Positions 1 to 7,196 of a stretch of 42,320 bases of DNA are shown here, piece by piece. Source of the DNA: Pseudomonadota bacterium (lineage in GTDB: Bacteria; Myxococcota_A; Polyangia; Haliangiales; Haliangiaceae). Both the position numbers and the translations under genes were made by a program. Position 1 is the stretch's first letter. Each line of letters begins with the position of its first letter. The notes under the pieces are model-generated. The model was given only the letters and a program-made list of their open reading frames with translations, did not search any database and had not been told where the DNA came from. The stretch lies in assembly GCA_023386455.1 (NCBI GenBank), contig JAEWJO010000769.1, positions 1-42,320 of the forward strand. The letters run 5' to 3'.

Positions 1-1
1 G

Positions 2-73
2 TCCGACCCCGCGGGCACGACGTTCTCGATTCGCTGGCCGCGCCCGAAGAACAGCGAACGCGCCGTCGGCTAG
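2..73 (+). CDS. C-terminal end of a probable histidine kinase (partial)
   Basis: Only the last 23 codons of a gene entering from the left edge are visible. The reading frame gives SDPAGTTFSIRWPRPKNS and stops at TAG 71-73. A G-T-T-F-x-(I/V)-x-x-P run is the typical closing strand of a HATPase_c domain (G2 region) in sensor histidine kinases. The stop codon overlaps the stop of the convergent HAD gene in a shared CTAG at 70-73. The family call rests on one short motif, so it is an inference; the rest of the gene lies outside the window. Confidence 0.5.
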   Translation, partial: SDPAGTTFSIRWPRPKNSERAVG

Positions 74-741
74 CCGAACCGCGCCGCGTGCCACGTGGGC
101 AGCTCGGTCATCGAGCGCAGGACCGTGTCGGCCGCGGCGAGCTCGTCGGCGGTGTCGCTGCCGGTCGCGACGCCGACGACCGTCGCGTTGCACGCACGCG
201 CCGCGGCGATGTCGTGGATCGTGTCGCCGACGACGATCACCTCGGTGACGTCGTGGCCTTCGCGACCGCGGTCGATCGCACGCGCGACGAGCTCGGAGCG
301 GACCGCGGAGTCGCATCCGTAGCCACCGCAATCGAACCAGCCGGCGAGCCCGGCGGCCTCGAGCTTCACCTGCGCGCCGCGCCGGATGTTCCCGGTCGCC
401 ACGCCGAGGCGGACCCTCCTCGGCGGCAGCGCCGCGAGGAACTCGAGCGTCTCGACGACGCCGTCGAGCACGCGGACGCCATGGTCGCCGATCAGCCGCT
501 CCAGCCGCGGCACGTACGCGTCGAGGAACCCGTCGCGCTCCTCGGCGGTCGCCCGGCGGCCCAGGCGCGCGACGAAGATCTCGTCGACGATCTGCGGGTC
601 CGTCTTGCCGCCGTAGCGAATGCCCTCGCTCGCCTCGGCGATGCCGTGCCGCTCGCGCATGATCGCGTCGAACGCGCCGCGTCCGGAGCCGTGCGCGTGG
701 AGCAGCGTGCCGTCGATATCGAACAGGTAGAGGACCGTCAC
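70..741 (-). CDS. HAD-superfamily phosphatase (phosphoglycolate phosphatase-like)
   Basis: A 223-residue cytosolic haloacid-dehalogenase hydrolase. Motif I is LFDIDGTLL near the N-terminus (nucleophile Asp and acid Asp), motif II lies in GVATGN, and motif IV is VVGDTIHDI near the C-terminus, so the full catalytic set is present. The segment between motifs I and II fits a helical C1 cap, as in phosphoglycolate phosphatase and beta-phosphoglucomutase; the substrate cannot be told. I chose the GTG at 739-741 because it sits directly before motif I and overlaps the protease stop by four bases (GTGA), implying translational coupling. The longer open frame upstream is antisense-like, Arg-rich sequence inside the protease gene. 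Confidence 0.85.
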   Translation of the reverse strand: MTVLYLFDIDGTLLHAHGSGRGAFDAIMRERHGIAEASEGIRYGGKTDPQIVDEIFVARLGRRATAEERDGFLDAYVPRLERLIGDHGVRVLDGVVETLEFLAALPPRRVRLGVATGNIRRGAQVKLEAAGLAGWFDCGGYGCDSAVRSELVARAIDRGREGHDVTEVIVVGDTIHDIAAARACNATVVGVATGSDTADELAAADTVLRSMTELPTWHAARFG

Positions 742-1829
742 GGCTTCTTGGCGCCGAACTTCTTCATGCACGCCGCGTCCTGCTCGCACCAGCGACCGAA
801 CGCGTTGATGAGGCCGTCGAACGTGTCGCGCAGCGCCCACGCCTTCTGCTTGTACGACTGCATCGTGCCGGCGCGCGAGATGCCCTCGTCGAACGCCTTC
901 TGCACGCCGGCGCAGGGCGCGCCCTTCTGGAACTTCAGCGACGTGCCCTCGTAGACGCGGAAGCACGCCTCGAAGCCCTCCGGCGTGCCCTTGTTGTAGA
1001 GCGGCGCGCCGATCGAGATCGCGTCGCCGATCGACCGCAGCACCTCCTCCATGTCCTTCTCCTCGCAGCCCTTCCAGATCGTCACCGGGTGCTCGGGGAT
1101 CTTGCGCTCGATCGGAGCGCCGTCGTCCTCGCCGGGCGAGGCCGATTCCTTCGTCGTGTTCGCGAACTCGGTCATCGACATCTGGATCGGCTGCTTCATC
1201 ATCGGGCGCAGGTAGTTCGCCGGCACCGCGAGGTTGATCGCCTGACCCTGCGTGATGATCGCGGTCGTCACGCCGATCACCTCGCCGAACTGATTGAACA
1301 GCGGCCCGCCGCTCGAGCCCTGCGAGATCGCGGCGCTGATCTGCAGGATCGTCAGATCCGCGGACAGCGGCCGCACCTGCGAGATGAGGCCGTCCGTGAT
1401 CGAGTAGTCGAACACGCCGAGCGGATTGCCGATCGCGTACACGCGATCGCCCGCGGACACCGCGCTCGAGTCGCCGAGGCGCAGCGTCGGCAGCGACTTC
1501 TTCGGCTTGATCCGCAGGAGCGCGAGGTCGTGGCTCTTGTCGACGCCGACGATCACGGTCGCCGGATACTCCGAGGGATCCTTGAACAGCTTCACCCGGA
1601 TGTTCGACTCGCCCTCGATCACGTGCAGGTTCGTCGCGATGAGGCCGTCGGAGCCGAGGATGAACCCGGTGCCGACCTTGGCCTCACCTGCTTCGATCCG
1701 GACGATCGCGGGACTCGACCTGTCGATGATGTCGCGTGCCGTCTGCTGTGTATGAGAGGACGCCTTCGGCGCCGTCCCGCATCCAGCCATCAGCGCAACG
1801 ACCACAAGTAGCGAGGACGACCGGCGCAT
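738..1829 (-). CDS. Trypsin-like (S1C, HtrA-type) serine protease lipoprotein
   Basis: A 363-residue exported serine endopeptidase. The N-terminus is a lipoprotein signal with lipobox MAGC (Cys17). The chymotrypsin-fold triad is visible: His69 in TNLHVIEG, Asp101 in SHDLALLRI and Ser173 in QGSSGGP. No PDZ domain follows. Instead there is about 150 residues of unrecognised sequence with several Cys (WKGCEEKD, APCAGV, WCEQDAACM) that may form disulfides. The lipobox predicts anchoring in the cell envelope. It is the upstream member of a two-gene unit with the HAD phosphatase (4-base overlap). A role in envelope protein quality control is the usual one for this family, but here it is inferred. 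Confidence 0.88.
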   Translation of the reverse strand: MRRSSSLLVVVALMAGCGTAPKASSHTQQTARDIIDRSSPAIVRIEAGEAKVGTGFILGSDGLIATNLHVIEGESNIRVKLFKDPSEYPATVIVGVDKSHDLALLRIKPKKSLPTLRLGDSSAVSAGDRVYAIGNPLGVFDYSITDGLISQVRPLSADLTILQISAAISQGSSGGPLFNQFGEVIGVTTAIITQGQAINLAVPANYLRPMMKQPIQMSMTEFANTTKESASPGEDDGAPIERKIPEHPVTIWKGCEEKDMEEVLRSIGDAISIGAPLYNKGTPEGFEACFRVYEGTSLKFQKGAPCAGVQKAFDEGISRAGTMQSYKQKAWALRDTFDGLINAFGRWCEQDAACMKKFGAKKP

Positions 1830-1892
1830 GATCCAATTCTAGCCCGGCACTCGACGGCCAACCACAAGGGCTGGCCGATGAAGCAGTTGGCA

Positions 1893-1910
1893 GTCTTTCG
1901 CGTGAAAGAC
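1893..1910. terminator. Small hairpin between the protease and the upstream membrane protein gene
   Basis: A perfect 7-bp stem, GTCTTTC / GAAAGAC, with a GCGT loop lies about 25 bases beyond the stop of the minus-strand gene that ends at 1934. It has no clear T tract, so termination is only a guess. Confidence 0.3.
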
Positions 1911-1933
1911 CGTAACGTTCCGCCAGCGTGCGC

Positions 1934-2536
1934 TTATGGCGCGGTCGCGCTGCCGGCCGGCGCCGGTGCGGGAGGGGGCTGCACGTCGGGGGCACCGTTG
2001 ATGCGGATCTGGCGCAAGGCGGACTCGCCGGCGCGGCGGAAGCCCTTCGGGTCGACCTTCGGATCGATCCCCGACTTCACGCCGGCGTCGAGGTGCTGCT
2101 GGTAGAGGCGCATGCGGACCTCTTCCCAGGTCGGGCACGCCGCGGCATCGCCCTTCTCGCGCGCCGACTCGCACGCGGCGAGGGCACGGTTCGCGTAGTC
2201 GAGCGCCGGCACGACATCGAGCTTGTCGACGTAGGCGACGCTCGCCGCGACGAGTGCGTGCCACCGGGTGGGCGAGTCCTTCGCGCGGTCGGACAGCCGG
2301 GTCGATGCCTCGATCGCCCAGTCCTTCATGCCGGCCTCGCCGAGCTTGCGCGTGAAGTCCTCGATCGCGACGCCATCGCCGGGGCGCGCCATCGTTCGCG
2401 CCTCCGCGAGCGCGAGCGCGAACTGGTCTCCCTTGATCGCGTTCGAGGCGTACATCTCGCGAGCCGGGAGGAAGATCGCGACCGCGACGACCGTCGCGAC
2501 GGCGAGATCGACCAAGGTGAAGCGAGGTAGCGCCAT
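1934..2536 (-). CDS. Membrane-anchored protein of unknown function, pilin-like N-terminus
   Basis: A 200-residue protein with one N-terminal hydrophobic helix (about residues 8-25) and a soluble helical domain. The tail is Pro/Ala-rich (QPPPAPAPAG). The N-terminal string FTLVDLAVATVVAVAIFLP recalls type IV pilin and pseudopilin helices (FTLxE), but there is no Gly before the Phe and the usual Glu at +5 is Asp, so processing by prepilin peptidase is doubtful. The middle (AIEASTRLSDRAKDSPTRWHALVAAS...ALDYANRALAACESAREKG) has a TPR-like helical rhythm. An AGGAG Shine-Dalgarno lies just before the ATG. It is divergent from the exbB operon. No function can be assigned. Confidence 0.7.
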   Translation of the reverse strand: MALPRFTLVDLAVATVVAVAIFLPAREMYASNAIKGDQFALALAEARTMARPGDGVAIEDFTRKLGEAGMKDWAIEASTRLSDRAKDSPTRWHALVAASVAYVDKLDVVPALDYANRALAACESAREKGDAAACPTWEEVRMRLYQQHLDAGVKSGIDPKVDPKGFRRAGESALRQIRINGAPDVQPPPAPAPAGSATAP

Positions 2537-2748
2537 GTCTCCTAGACACTACCCGGAGTCGAACGGTTCCGCTGCATTGCGCAATTCGATCATCGGGGCA
2601 AAAGGCAACGGGGCGTCCCGAGATGCCACGGCCTCAGAAACCCCACCTACATATCCTCCCCGAGTGATCAGTGCCGTTTGTGTCGTGGATCATCCGTTGC
2701 ACAAGCGGCCCGGACCAACCGCAACCGTCACCCGTTGGAGGACTGTTC
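2537..2748. promoter_or_regulatory. Divergent intergenic region upstream of the ExbB/ExbD operon
   Basis: These 212 bases separate the minus-strand membrane protein from the exbB operon and must hold promoters for both. A GGAGG Shine-Dalgarno precedes the ExbB ATG. I could not identify convincing -35/-10 or -24/-12 elements by eye. Confidence 0.4.
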
Positions 2749-3390
2749 ATGCTTACGGCAATCTCGACCGCGTTTCACAAAGGTGGATGGGGCATGTGGC
2801 CCATCCTTTTCACCTCGGTCGTCACCATCGCGATCATCGTGGAGCGCGCGGTCTATCTGTTCCGCGCCTCGGTCGACAAGGACAAGCTCCTCGCTCTGCT
2901 GAAGAGCCAGGTCATGAGCGGCAACGTTCAGGGCGCCATCAAGGTCTGCTCGGGTAACCCGACGCCGATGACCCGGATCGTCCAGGCCGGTCTCATGAAG
3001 TTCAACAAGAGCGACGAAGAAGTCCAGGCCGCCATGGACGAGGCCGCGCTTCGCGAGCTCCCCAAGATCAACGCTCGCACGCCGTACCTCGCCATGACCG
3101 CGAACTTCGCCGTTATGGCCGGCCTCCTCGGCACCATCTCGGGCATGATCAAGTCGTTCGGCTCCGTCGGTAGCGACGAGGGCGGCAACAAGGCGACCGT
3201 GCTCGCGGAAGGTATTTCCGAAGCACTGAACTGCACCGCCTTCGGTATCGGTTCGTCGCTCGTCGCGCTCCTCGGTTACTCGCTCCTCCAGGGCAAGACC
3301 ACGACCGTGACCGACGACATCAACGAGGTCACTGTCCAGGTCGTGAACCTGGTGACGACGCACCGCGCGCAGATGCAGCCGACTGGCTAA
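2749..3390 (+). CDS. exbB: MotA/TolQ/ExbB family proton-channel protein
   Basis: A 213-residue inner-membrane subunit of a proton-motive-force-driven motor. There are three membrane segments: TM1 around MWPILFTSVVTIAIIVERA, then after a cytoplasmic helical loop TM2 (TANFAVMAGLLGTISGMI) and TM3 (NCTAFGIGSSLVALLGYSLL), the usual ExbB/TolQ topology. LLGTISGM matches the conserved LLGTxxGM signature. The ATG at 2749 has a GGAGG eight bases upstream; the frame is open further 5' but that extension has no ribosome site. It is first in a plus-strand operon with two ExbD/TolR genes and a lipoprotein. One ExbB with two ExbDs resembles Myxococcus AglRQS, the gliding motor. No tonB lies nearby. Confidence 0.9.
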   Translation: MLTAISTAFHKGGWGMWPILFTSVVTIAIIVERAVYLFRASVDKDKLLALLKSQVMSGNVQGAIKVCSGNPTPMTRIVQAGLMKFNKSDEEVQAAMDEAALRELPKINARTPYLAMTANFAVMAGLLGTISGMIKSFGSVGSDEGGNKATVLAEGISEALNCTAFGIGSSLVALLGYSLLQGKTTTVTDDINEVTVQVVNLVTTHRAQMQPTG

Positions 3391-3432
3391 TCCTTCCTCG
3401 CAACCCCTTTCCTTTAGCGAGGAGGTAACGCC

Positions 3433-3942
3433 ATGGGCGCAGCAATCGACACAGGCGGCGGTGGAAAAAAGAGCCTCAACGTCGAGCTCAACATCGTCCC
3501 GTTCATCGATCTGATGAGCTGCTTGACCGCCTTTTTGCTGGTGACCGCGGTCTGGGTGAACATTGCCCAGATCAACATCCAGCCGAAGGGCAAGAATCGC
3601 GATACGCAGAACGTCCAGCAGGACGACGAGCACGTGACCCTCTCGGTCCTCGTGCAGGCGGATCGCATCTGGGTCGGGCTATCCCGCGTCAACGAGTTCC
3701 AGGAGATCCCGAAGAAGGGTGACGAGCAGGACTGGGAGAAGTTCGAGACCACGCTCAAAGAGCACAAGGCCTCGGCGTTCTTCGCTGACCGTTCCGACAT
3801 CGAGGTCGCTGGCGAGTCGACGACGCAATCCCCCGTCGAATATCAAGACGTCATTCGCGCGATGGACGTATCCGTGAAGGTCGGCTTCATCGACGTGGGA
3901 CTAACCGATCCGGCCGGCCTCGCGGCGCGGCCGCAGATGTAA
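3433..3942 (+). CDS. exbD: ExbD/TolR family protein (first copy)
   Basis: A 169-residue single-pass inner-membrane protein with a periplasmic domain. It has a short cytoplasmic N-terminus and then the membrane helix NIVPFIDLMSCLTAFLLVTAVWV. Asp26 within PFIDLM corresponds to the conserved proton-relaying Asp of ExbD/TolR. The periplasmic part (about residues 50-169) is longer than the minimal ExbD domain. GAGGAGG precedes the ATG. It is placed 42 bases after exbB and 11 bases before a second, divergent ExbD, so all three are probably co-transcribed and assemble into one motor. Confidence 0.88.
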   Translation: MGAAIDTGGGGKKSLNVELNIVPFIDLMSCLTAFLLVTAVWVNIAQINIQPKGKNRDTQNVQQDDEHVTLSVLVQADRIWVGLSRVNEFQEIPKKGDEQDWEKFETTLKEHKASAFFADRSDIEVAGESTTQSPVEYQDVIRAMDVSVKVGFIDVGLTDPAGLAARPQM

Positions 3943-3953
3943 GGAGGAGAGCC

Positions 3954-4562
3954 ATGCCGGTACATTCAGCAGGCCCTCGCCTCTACGCGTCGGTTCCGTT
4001 CAAGCACCTCGTGAAGAAGTCGGGTTCGTCGTCGCACTCCGCGTCGTCGAACATCGCCCTGAACCTGACCCCGTTCGTCGACATGATGACGATCTTGGTC
4101 ACGTTCCTTCTCATGGTGTTCTCGTCGACCGGTCAGCTGCTCCAGGCCCAGAAGGGTCTCGAGCTGCCGATGGCCGAATCTCACGACACCTTGCAGCTAG
4201 CCCCCGTCATCATCGTGACGAAGAGCGAGATCACCTACCAGGGTCAGCTCGTTGCCACGACGGAGAGCGTGCTTCGCGACGATTCGCCGACGTTCAAGAT
4301 CGATGCGCTCTTCGAGCGCCTCGATGCCGCGGCGAAGAAGATCAAGGAGGACGTGGGCCTCGGCAAGCTGCCGAAGGACCTCGCCAAGGCGTGCGACGAG
4401 GCGAAGCAGAACATCAGGCCGACGCCGGGACATATCTGCCCGGACGGTCTGGCGATCTTGCAGGCCGACGAGTCCACCGATGTTCGTCTCATCAACAAGA
4501 TTGTGAATACGGCGAAGGCTGCCGGCTTCGACAATCTCTTGTTCGCCGTCAAGAACAAGTAA
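3954..4562 (+). CDS. exbD: ExbD/TolR family protein (second copy)
   Basis: A 202-residue ExbD/TolR homologue with a longer N-terminal cytoplasmic leader (about 30 residues, Ser-rich) before the single membrane helix LTPFVDMMTILVTFLLMVF. Asp43 is the conserved membrane Asp. The periplasmic domain contains two Cys (KACDEAK, GHICPDG), 50 residues into its second half, that could form a disulfide. It begins 11 bases after the first copy, with an AGGAGG site overlapping the end of that gene. The two copies are clearly different in sequence, which argues for heteromeric motor subunits, not a recent duplication. Confidence 0.88.
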   Translation: MPVHSAGPRLYASVPFKHLVKKSGSSSHSASSNIALNLTPFVDMMTILVTFLLMVFSSTGQLLQAQKGLELPMAESHDTLQLAPVIIVTKSEITYQGQLVATTESVLRDDSPTFKIDALFERLDAAAKKIKEDVGLGKLPKDLAKACDEAKQNIRPTPGHICPDGLAILQADESTDVRLINKIVNTAKAAGFDNLLFAVKNK

Positions 4563-4574
4563 GGGGGACACGTA

Positions 4575-6776
4575 ATGACTCGACTCGTCGGGGCGTCTCT
4601 TATTTTCGGCACGGCGTTGCTGGTCGGCCTCACCGGCTGTCCAGACAACCCGTACAAGGCCGGCACCTGGACCAAGCAGCTCGACGATCCGCGTGAGGCG
4701 GAGCGTGCCGTCACGCAGCTCGAGCAGCTCGGCGATCCCAGCGCGATCCCCGCGCTCGGCAAGGCCTGGGAGAACCAGGGCAAGCCGGTTCGTCTGCTCC
4801 AGGTCATCATCAGTCTCGCTCGTCCGCTGACGCCCGAACAGGCGAAGGCGACGTACATGACCGACTACGAGAAGGCCGGCCGTCCGTCCAACTGGGACAA
4901 GGCCGCGCCGTTCCTCATCAAGGCCCTCACCGAGGTCGACGAGGCGAACCCTCGCTCCGTCGATAGCGCGCAGAAGGCCGCCGATGCACTGGGCGAAGCC
5001 AAGCTCGAAGCCGGTCTCGATGCGCTCATCGAGATCGCGCAGAAGCCGGTCACCAAGAAGCTGATCGCCGCGCAGGTCGCCGCGATCCGCGCCATCGGCA
5101 AGTACAGCGATCAGAAGCAGAAGGCGGCCGCCGCGCTGATCAAGGTCATCGACCGCGATCCGCCCGACCATCCGCGCACCGCGAAGGACAAGGAGCAAGG
5201 TCGCGCGCTCGAGGAGAAGTTCGGTCTCTTCCTCGGCGTGACCGGCGCGTCGATCAACGCGCTGTCCGAGCTCCGCGCCTCGAGCGCTGCCAAGACGCTC
5301 GTCCTGTCGATGTACCGCACGCCGGAGCTGTTCACGCAGATCCGTCGCGCGCTCGCTGCCTCGGGCCCCGAGGCCGAGGACCAGCTGCGCAAGATTCTCC
5401 GCGGCGAGCACGCCGAGGTGAACCAGCTGTTCAAGGACAAGCGGCTCGACAAGTACTGCGGCGACAAGAACGACGCGCCGCCGGATCAGTGCCAGCCCGT
5501 CTCGGCCAAGGACTTCTATCCCGCGGTCGTGCTCGGCGACTTCTACGATCCGAAGGCGGTGCCCGATCTGCTCGCGGCACTCAAGCGTCCGCCGTACCCG
5601 CAGTACTACTCGGACGACCAGCCGAGCGGCTCGACGCAGCACAACGCGATCTTCGACGCACTCCGCAAGATCGGCTCGCCCGATGCGGCGGACACCGTGC
5701 GCTCGATGTGGATGACCAGCTCCGCCGGTGGCGGTGGCAAGGGCAAGAAGGGCGCGCCTCCGCCTTCGGGCCCGGACCTCATGACGCGCATCCTCGCGAT
5801 CGGTGCCTATCCGTTCGTCACCCGCGATGGCTCGGGCGTCGAGGAGCTCGGCAAGATCGCCGCCGACAACGGCGCGGATGACAACCTCCGCACCGAGGCG
5901 GCGACCGCGTTCGCCCGCCTGTCGCGCAACGCCGGCGACATCAAGGTCCTGAACGACCTCGCGCAGAAGTACTTCGACGCCAGCGACAAGAAGAAGAAGG
6001 AAGGCGCCGGCAAGCCGAAGGCGGAAGCCGACGCGGCCGACAAGGAATTCGAGAAGGCCAAGAAGAAGCTCGACGACGCGAAGATGGCCGTCCTCAAGAC
6101 GACCAAGGACACGTCGAAGACCGCGGCCGACATCAAGGCCGCGAGCGAGGCCGCGAAGCTCGAAGAGGAAGCGTTCAAGGTCGCCAAGAAGAAGCACAAG
6201 GAAGCGACGGCGCCGTACAAGCAGGCGGAAGCTGCCGCGAAGGCCTACAAGGGCTACGCGCGCATGTTCCAGACTCATATCGCTCGCATCGAGGTCGCGC
6301 TTCGCTGCAAGCAGGACATGAACTGCTACGTCGGTACGCTCAAGCTCACGCCGGACGAGTCGGCGAAGAACCTGACGCCGTACATCAAGGACATCAAGGA
6401 CTGGACGAAGGACGAGAAGCTCGGCCTCGTCGAGGGCGAAGTCGAGCGCGCGATGCTCGAGATCGGCAAGCAGGGCCAGAAGGCGACGAACCTGACGGAC
6501 CAGCTCCTCGACGGTGCAAAGAGCGACAACCGCCTCATCCGCCAGTCGATCCTCCTCGCGCTCCCCAAGGTCGCGAAGGTGCCGTGCAGCAACTGCGAGA
6601 CCAAGCTCGACGCAGCCATCAAGGCCGGCGAGGGCAAGACGACGCTCGGCGATCTCAACCTCGAGACGACGATGCTGCGCAACTACTTCGCGTGGGCCGG
6701 TGGCAAGACGCCGAGCTCGCCGACGCCCGACGCGGGTGCGGCTCCGGCCGACAAGAAGGCGGCTCCCGAGGAGTAG
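4575..6776 (+). CDS. Large HEAT-repeat-like lipoprotein with coiled coil, in the ExbB/ExbD operon
   Basis: A 733-residue lipoprotein. The signal peptide ends in lipobox LTGC (Cys22). The N-terminal two-thirds consists of helical pairs with HEAT/ARM character (for example AVTQLEQLGDPSAIPALGKAWE, ALIEIAQKPVTKKLIAAQVAAIRAIGKY, NAIFDALRKIGSPDAADTVRSMW). A Lys/Glu/Ala-rich coiled coil follows at about residues 470-560. A second helical region carries two Cys pairs (RCKQDMNCY, PCSNCETK), and the tail is disordered (TPDAGAAPADKKAAPEE). It starts 12 bases after the second exbD. As last gene of the operon it is the likely envelope partner of the motor, acting as a scaffold or force-transmitting protein; this is inferred from position and architecture. 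Confidence 0.8.
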   Translation: MTRLVGASLIFGTALLVGLTGCPDNPYKAGTWTKQLDDPREAERAVTQLEQLGDPSAIPALGKAWENQGKPVRLLQVIISLARPLTPEQAKATYMTDYEKAGRPSNWDKAAPFLIKALTEVDEANPRSVDSAQKAADALGEAKLEAGLDALIEIAQKPVTKKLIAAQVAAIRAIGKYSDQKQKAAAALIKVIDRDPPDHPRTAKDKEQGRALEEKFGLFLGVTGASINALSELRASSAAKTLVLSMYRTPELFTQIRRALAASGPEAEDQLRKILRGEHAEVNQLFKDKRLDKYCGDKNDAPPDQCQPVSAKDFYPAVVLGDFYDPKAVPDLLAALKRPPYPQYYSDDQPSGSTQHNAIFDALRKIGSPDAADTVRSMWMTSSAGGGGKGKKGAPPPSGPDLMTRILAIGAYPFVTRDGSGVEELGKIAADNGADDNLRTEAATAFARLSRNAGDIKVLNDLAQKYFDASDKKKKEGAGKPKAEADAADKEFEKAKKKLDDAKMAVLKTTKDTSKTAADIKAASEAAKLEEEAFKVAKKKHKEATAPYKQAEAAAKAYKGYARMFQTHIARIEVALRCKQDMNCYVGTLKLTPDESAKNLTPYIKDIKDWTKDEKLGLVEGEVERAMLEIGKQGQKATNLTDQLLDGAKSDNRLIRQSILLALPKVAKVPCSNCETKLDAAIKAGEGKTTLGDLNLETTMLRNYFAWAGGKTPSSPTPDAGAAPADKKAAPEE

Positions 6777-6780
6777 TCTC

Positions 6781-6840
6781 CATCGACGGTCACCGTCGAT
6801 GCGCCCGCGGCCCTCACCGGCGGCGGGCGTTTTCGTTTTC
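6781..6840 (+). terminator. Rho-independent terminator of the ExbB/ExbD operon
   Basis: Four bases after the lipoprotein stop there is a 9-bp stem CATCGACGG/CCGTCGATG. A second stem follows, CGCCCGC (6802-6808) with GCGGGCG (6823-6829), and then GTTTTCGTTTT. The second stem plus T-rich tail is a convincing intrinsic terminator between the operon and the tRNA. Confidence 0.7.
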
Positions 6841-6883
6841 GGCCCTTGCGAGGGCGGCCGATACCAGGTACCCAGTGGCGGTA

Positions 6884-6956
6884 CGGGGTGTAGCGCAATT
6901 GGTAGCGCGCTCGTTTTGGGTGCGAGAAGTTGCAGGTTCGAGTCCTGTCACCCCGA
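6884..6956 (+). tRNA. tRNA-Pro (anticodon TGG)
   Basis: Full cloverleaf. The acceptor stem CGGGGTG (6884-6890) pairs perfectly with CACCCCG (6949-6955), followed by discriminator A at 6956. The D-arm is GCGC-AATTGGTA-GCGC. The anticodon stem CTCGT/GCGAG encloses loop TTTGGGT, with anticodon TGG at 6917-6919. The T-arm is GCAGG-TTCGAGT-CCTGT. The 3' CCA is not encoded. TGG reads proline CCA and, with modification, other CCN codons. Confidence 0.95.
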
Positions 6957-6973
6957 CTCCACCAGCCAAGGTT

Positions 6974-6990
6974 CGAGGCTTGCAGCCTCG
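6974..6990. terminator. Hairpin between tRNA-Pro and the small membrane protein
   Basis: A perfect 7-bp stem CGAGGCT / AGCCTCG with a TGC loop lies 17 bases after the tRNA and 6 bases before the next ATG. It could help 3' processing or termination of the tRNA transcript, or partly block the ribosome site of the next gene. It has no T tract. Confidence 0.35.
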
Positions 6991-6996
6991 GGCTTC

Positions 6997-7194
6997 ATGA
7001 AGAAGCTCGTCTGGACCGCACTCTGCGGCGTCGCGTCGGCCGCCGCGGCTGCCCTTGCCATCCGCGGTCTACGCTACGCGTGGACTCGCATCCTTCACGA
7101 ACCGCCTCCGGGTCAGCCGTGGTGGGCGCGCAAGCTCGTCGGTGGCCCTCTGAACAAGGGCGTCGCAGGCGGCATCGAGCCACAGACGACGTGA
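6997..7194 (+). CDS. Small single-pass membrane protein, unknown function
   Basis: A 65-residue protein starting MKKLVWTALCGVASAAAAALAIRG: basic N-terminus, one hydrophobic helix, then a soluble part with Pro/Trp-rich sequence (HEPPPGQPWWARKLVGGPL). It could be a membrane anchor or an uncleaved signal; there is no lipobox. It starts 40 bases after the tRNA, without an obvious Shine-Dalgarno and directly after a hairpin. It ends two bases from the stop of the convergent Ser/Thr kinase. No family is recognised. Confidence 0.5.
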   Translation: MKKLVWTALCGVASAAAAALAIRGLRYAWTRILHEPPPGQPWWARKLVGGPLNKGVAGGIEPQTT

Positions 7195-7196
7195 GG

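Noticed and set aside
4197..6278. 693-codon minus-strand open frame
   Set aside because: It lies antisense to the lipoprotein gene, is Arg/Leu-rich and low in complexity, and arises from GC-rich codon bias on the other strand.
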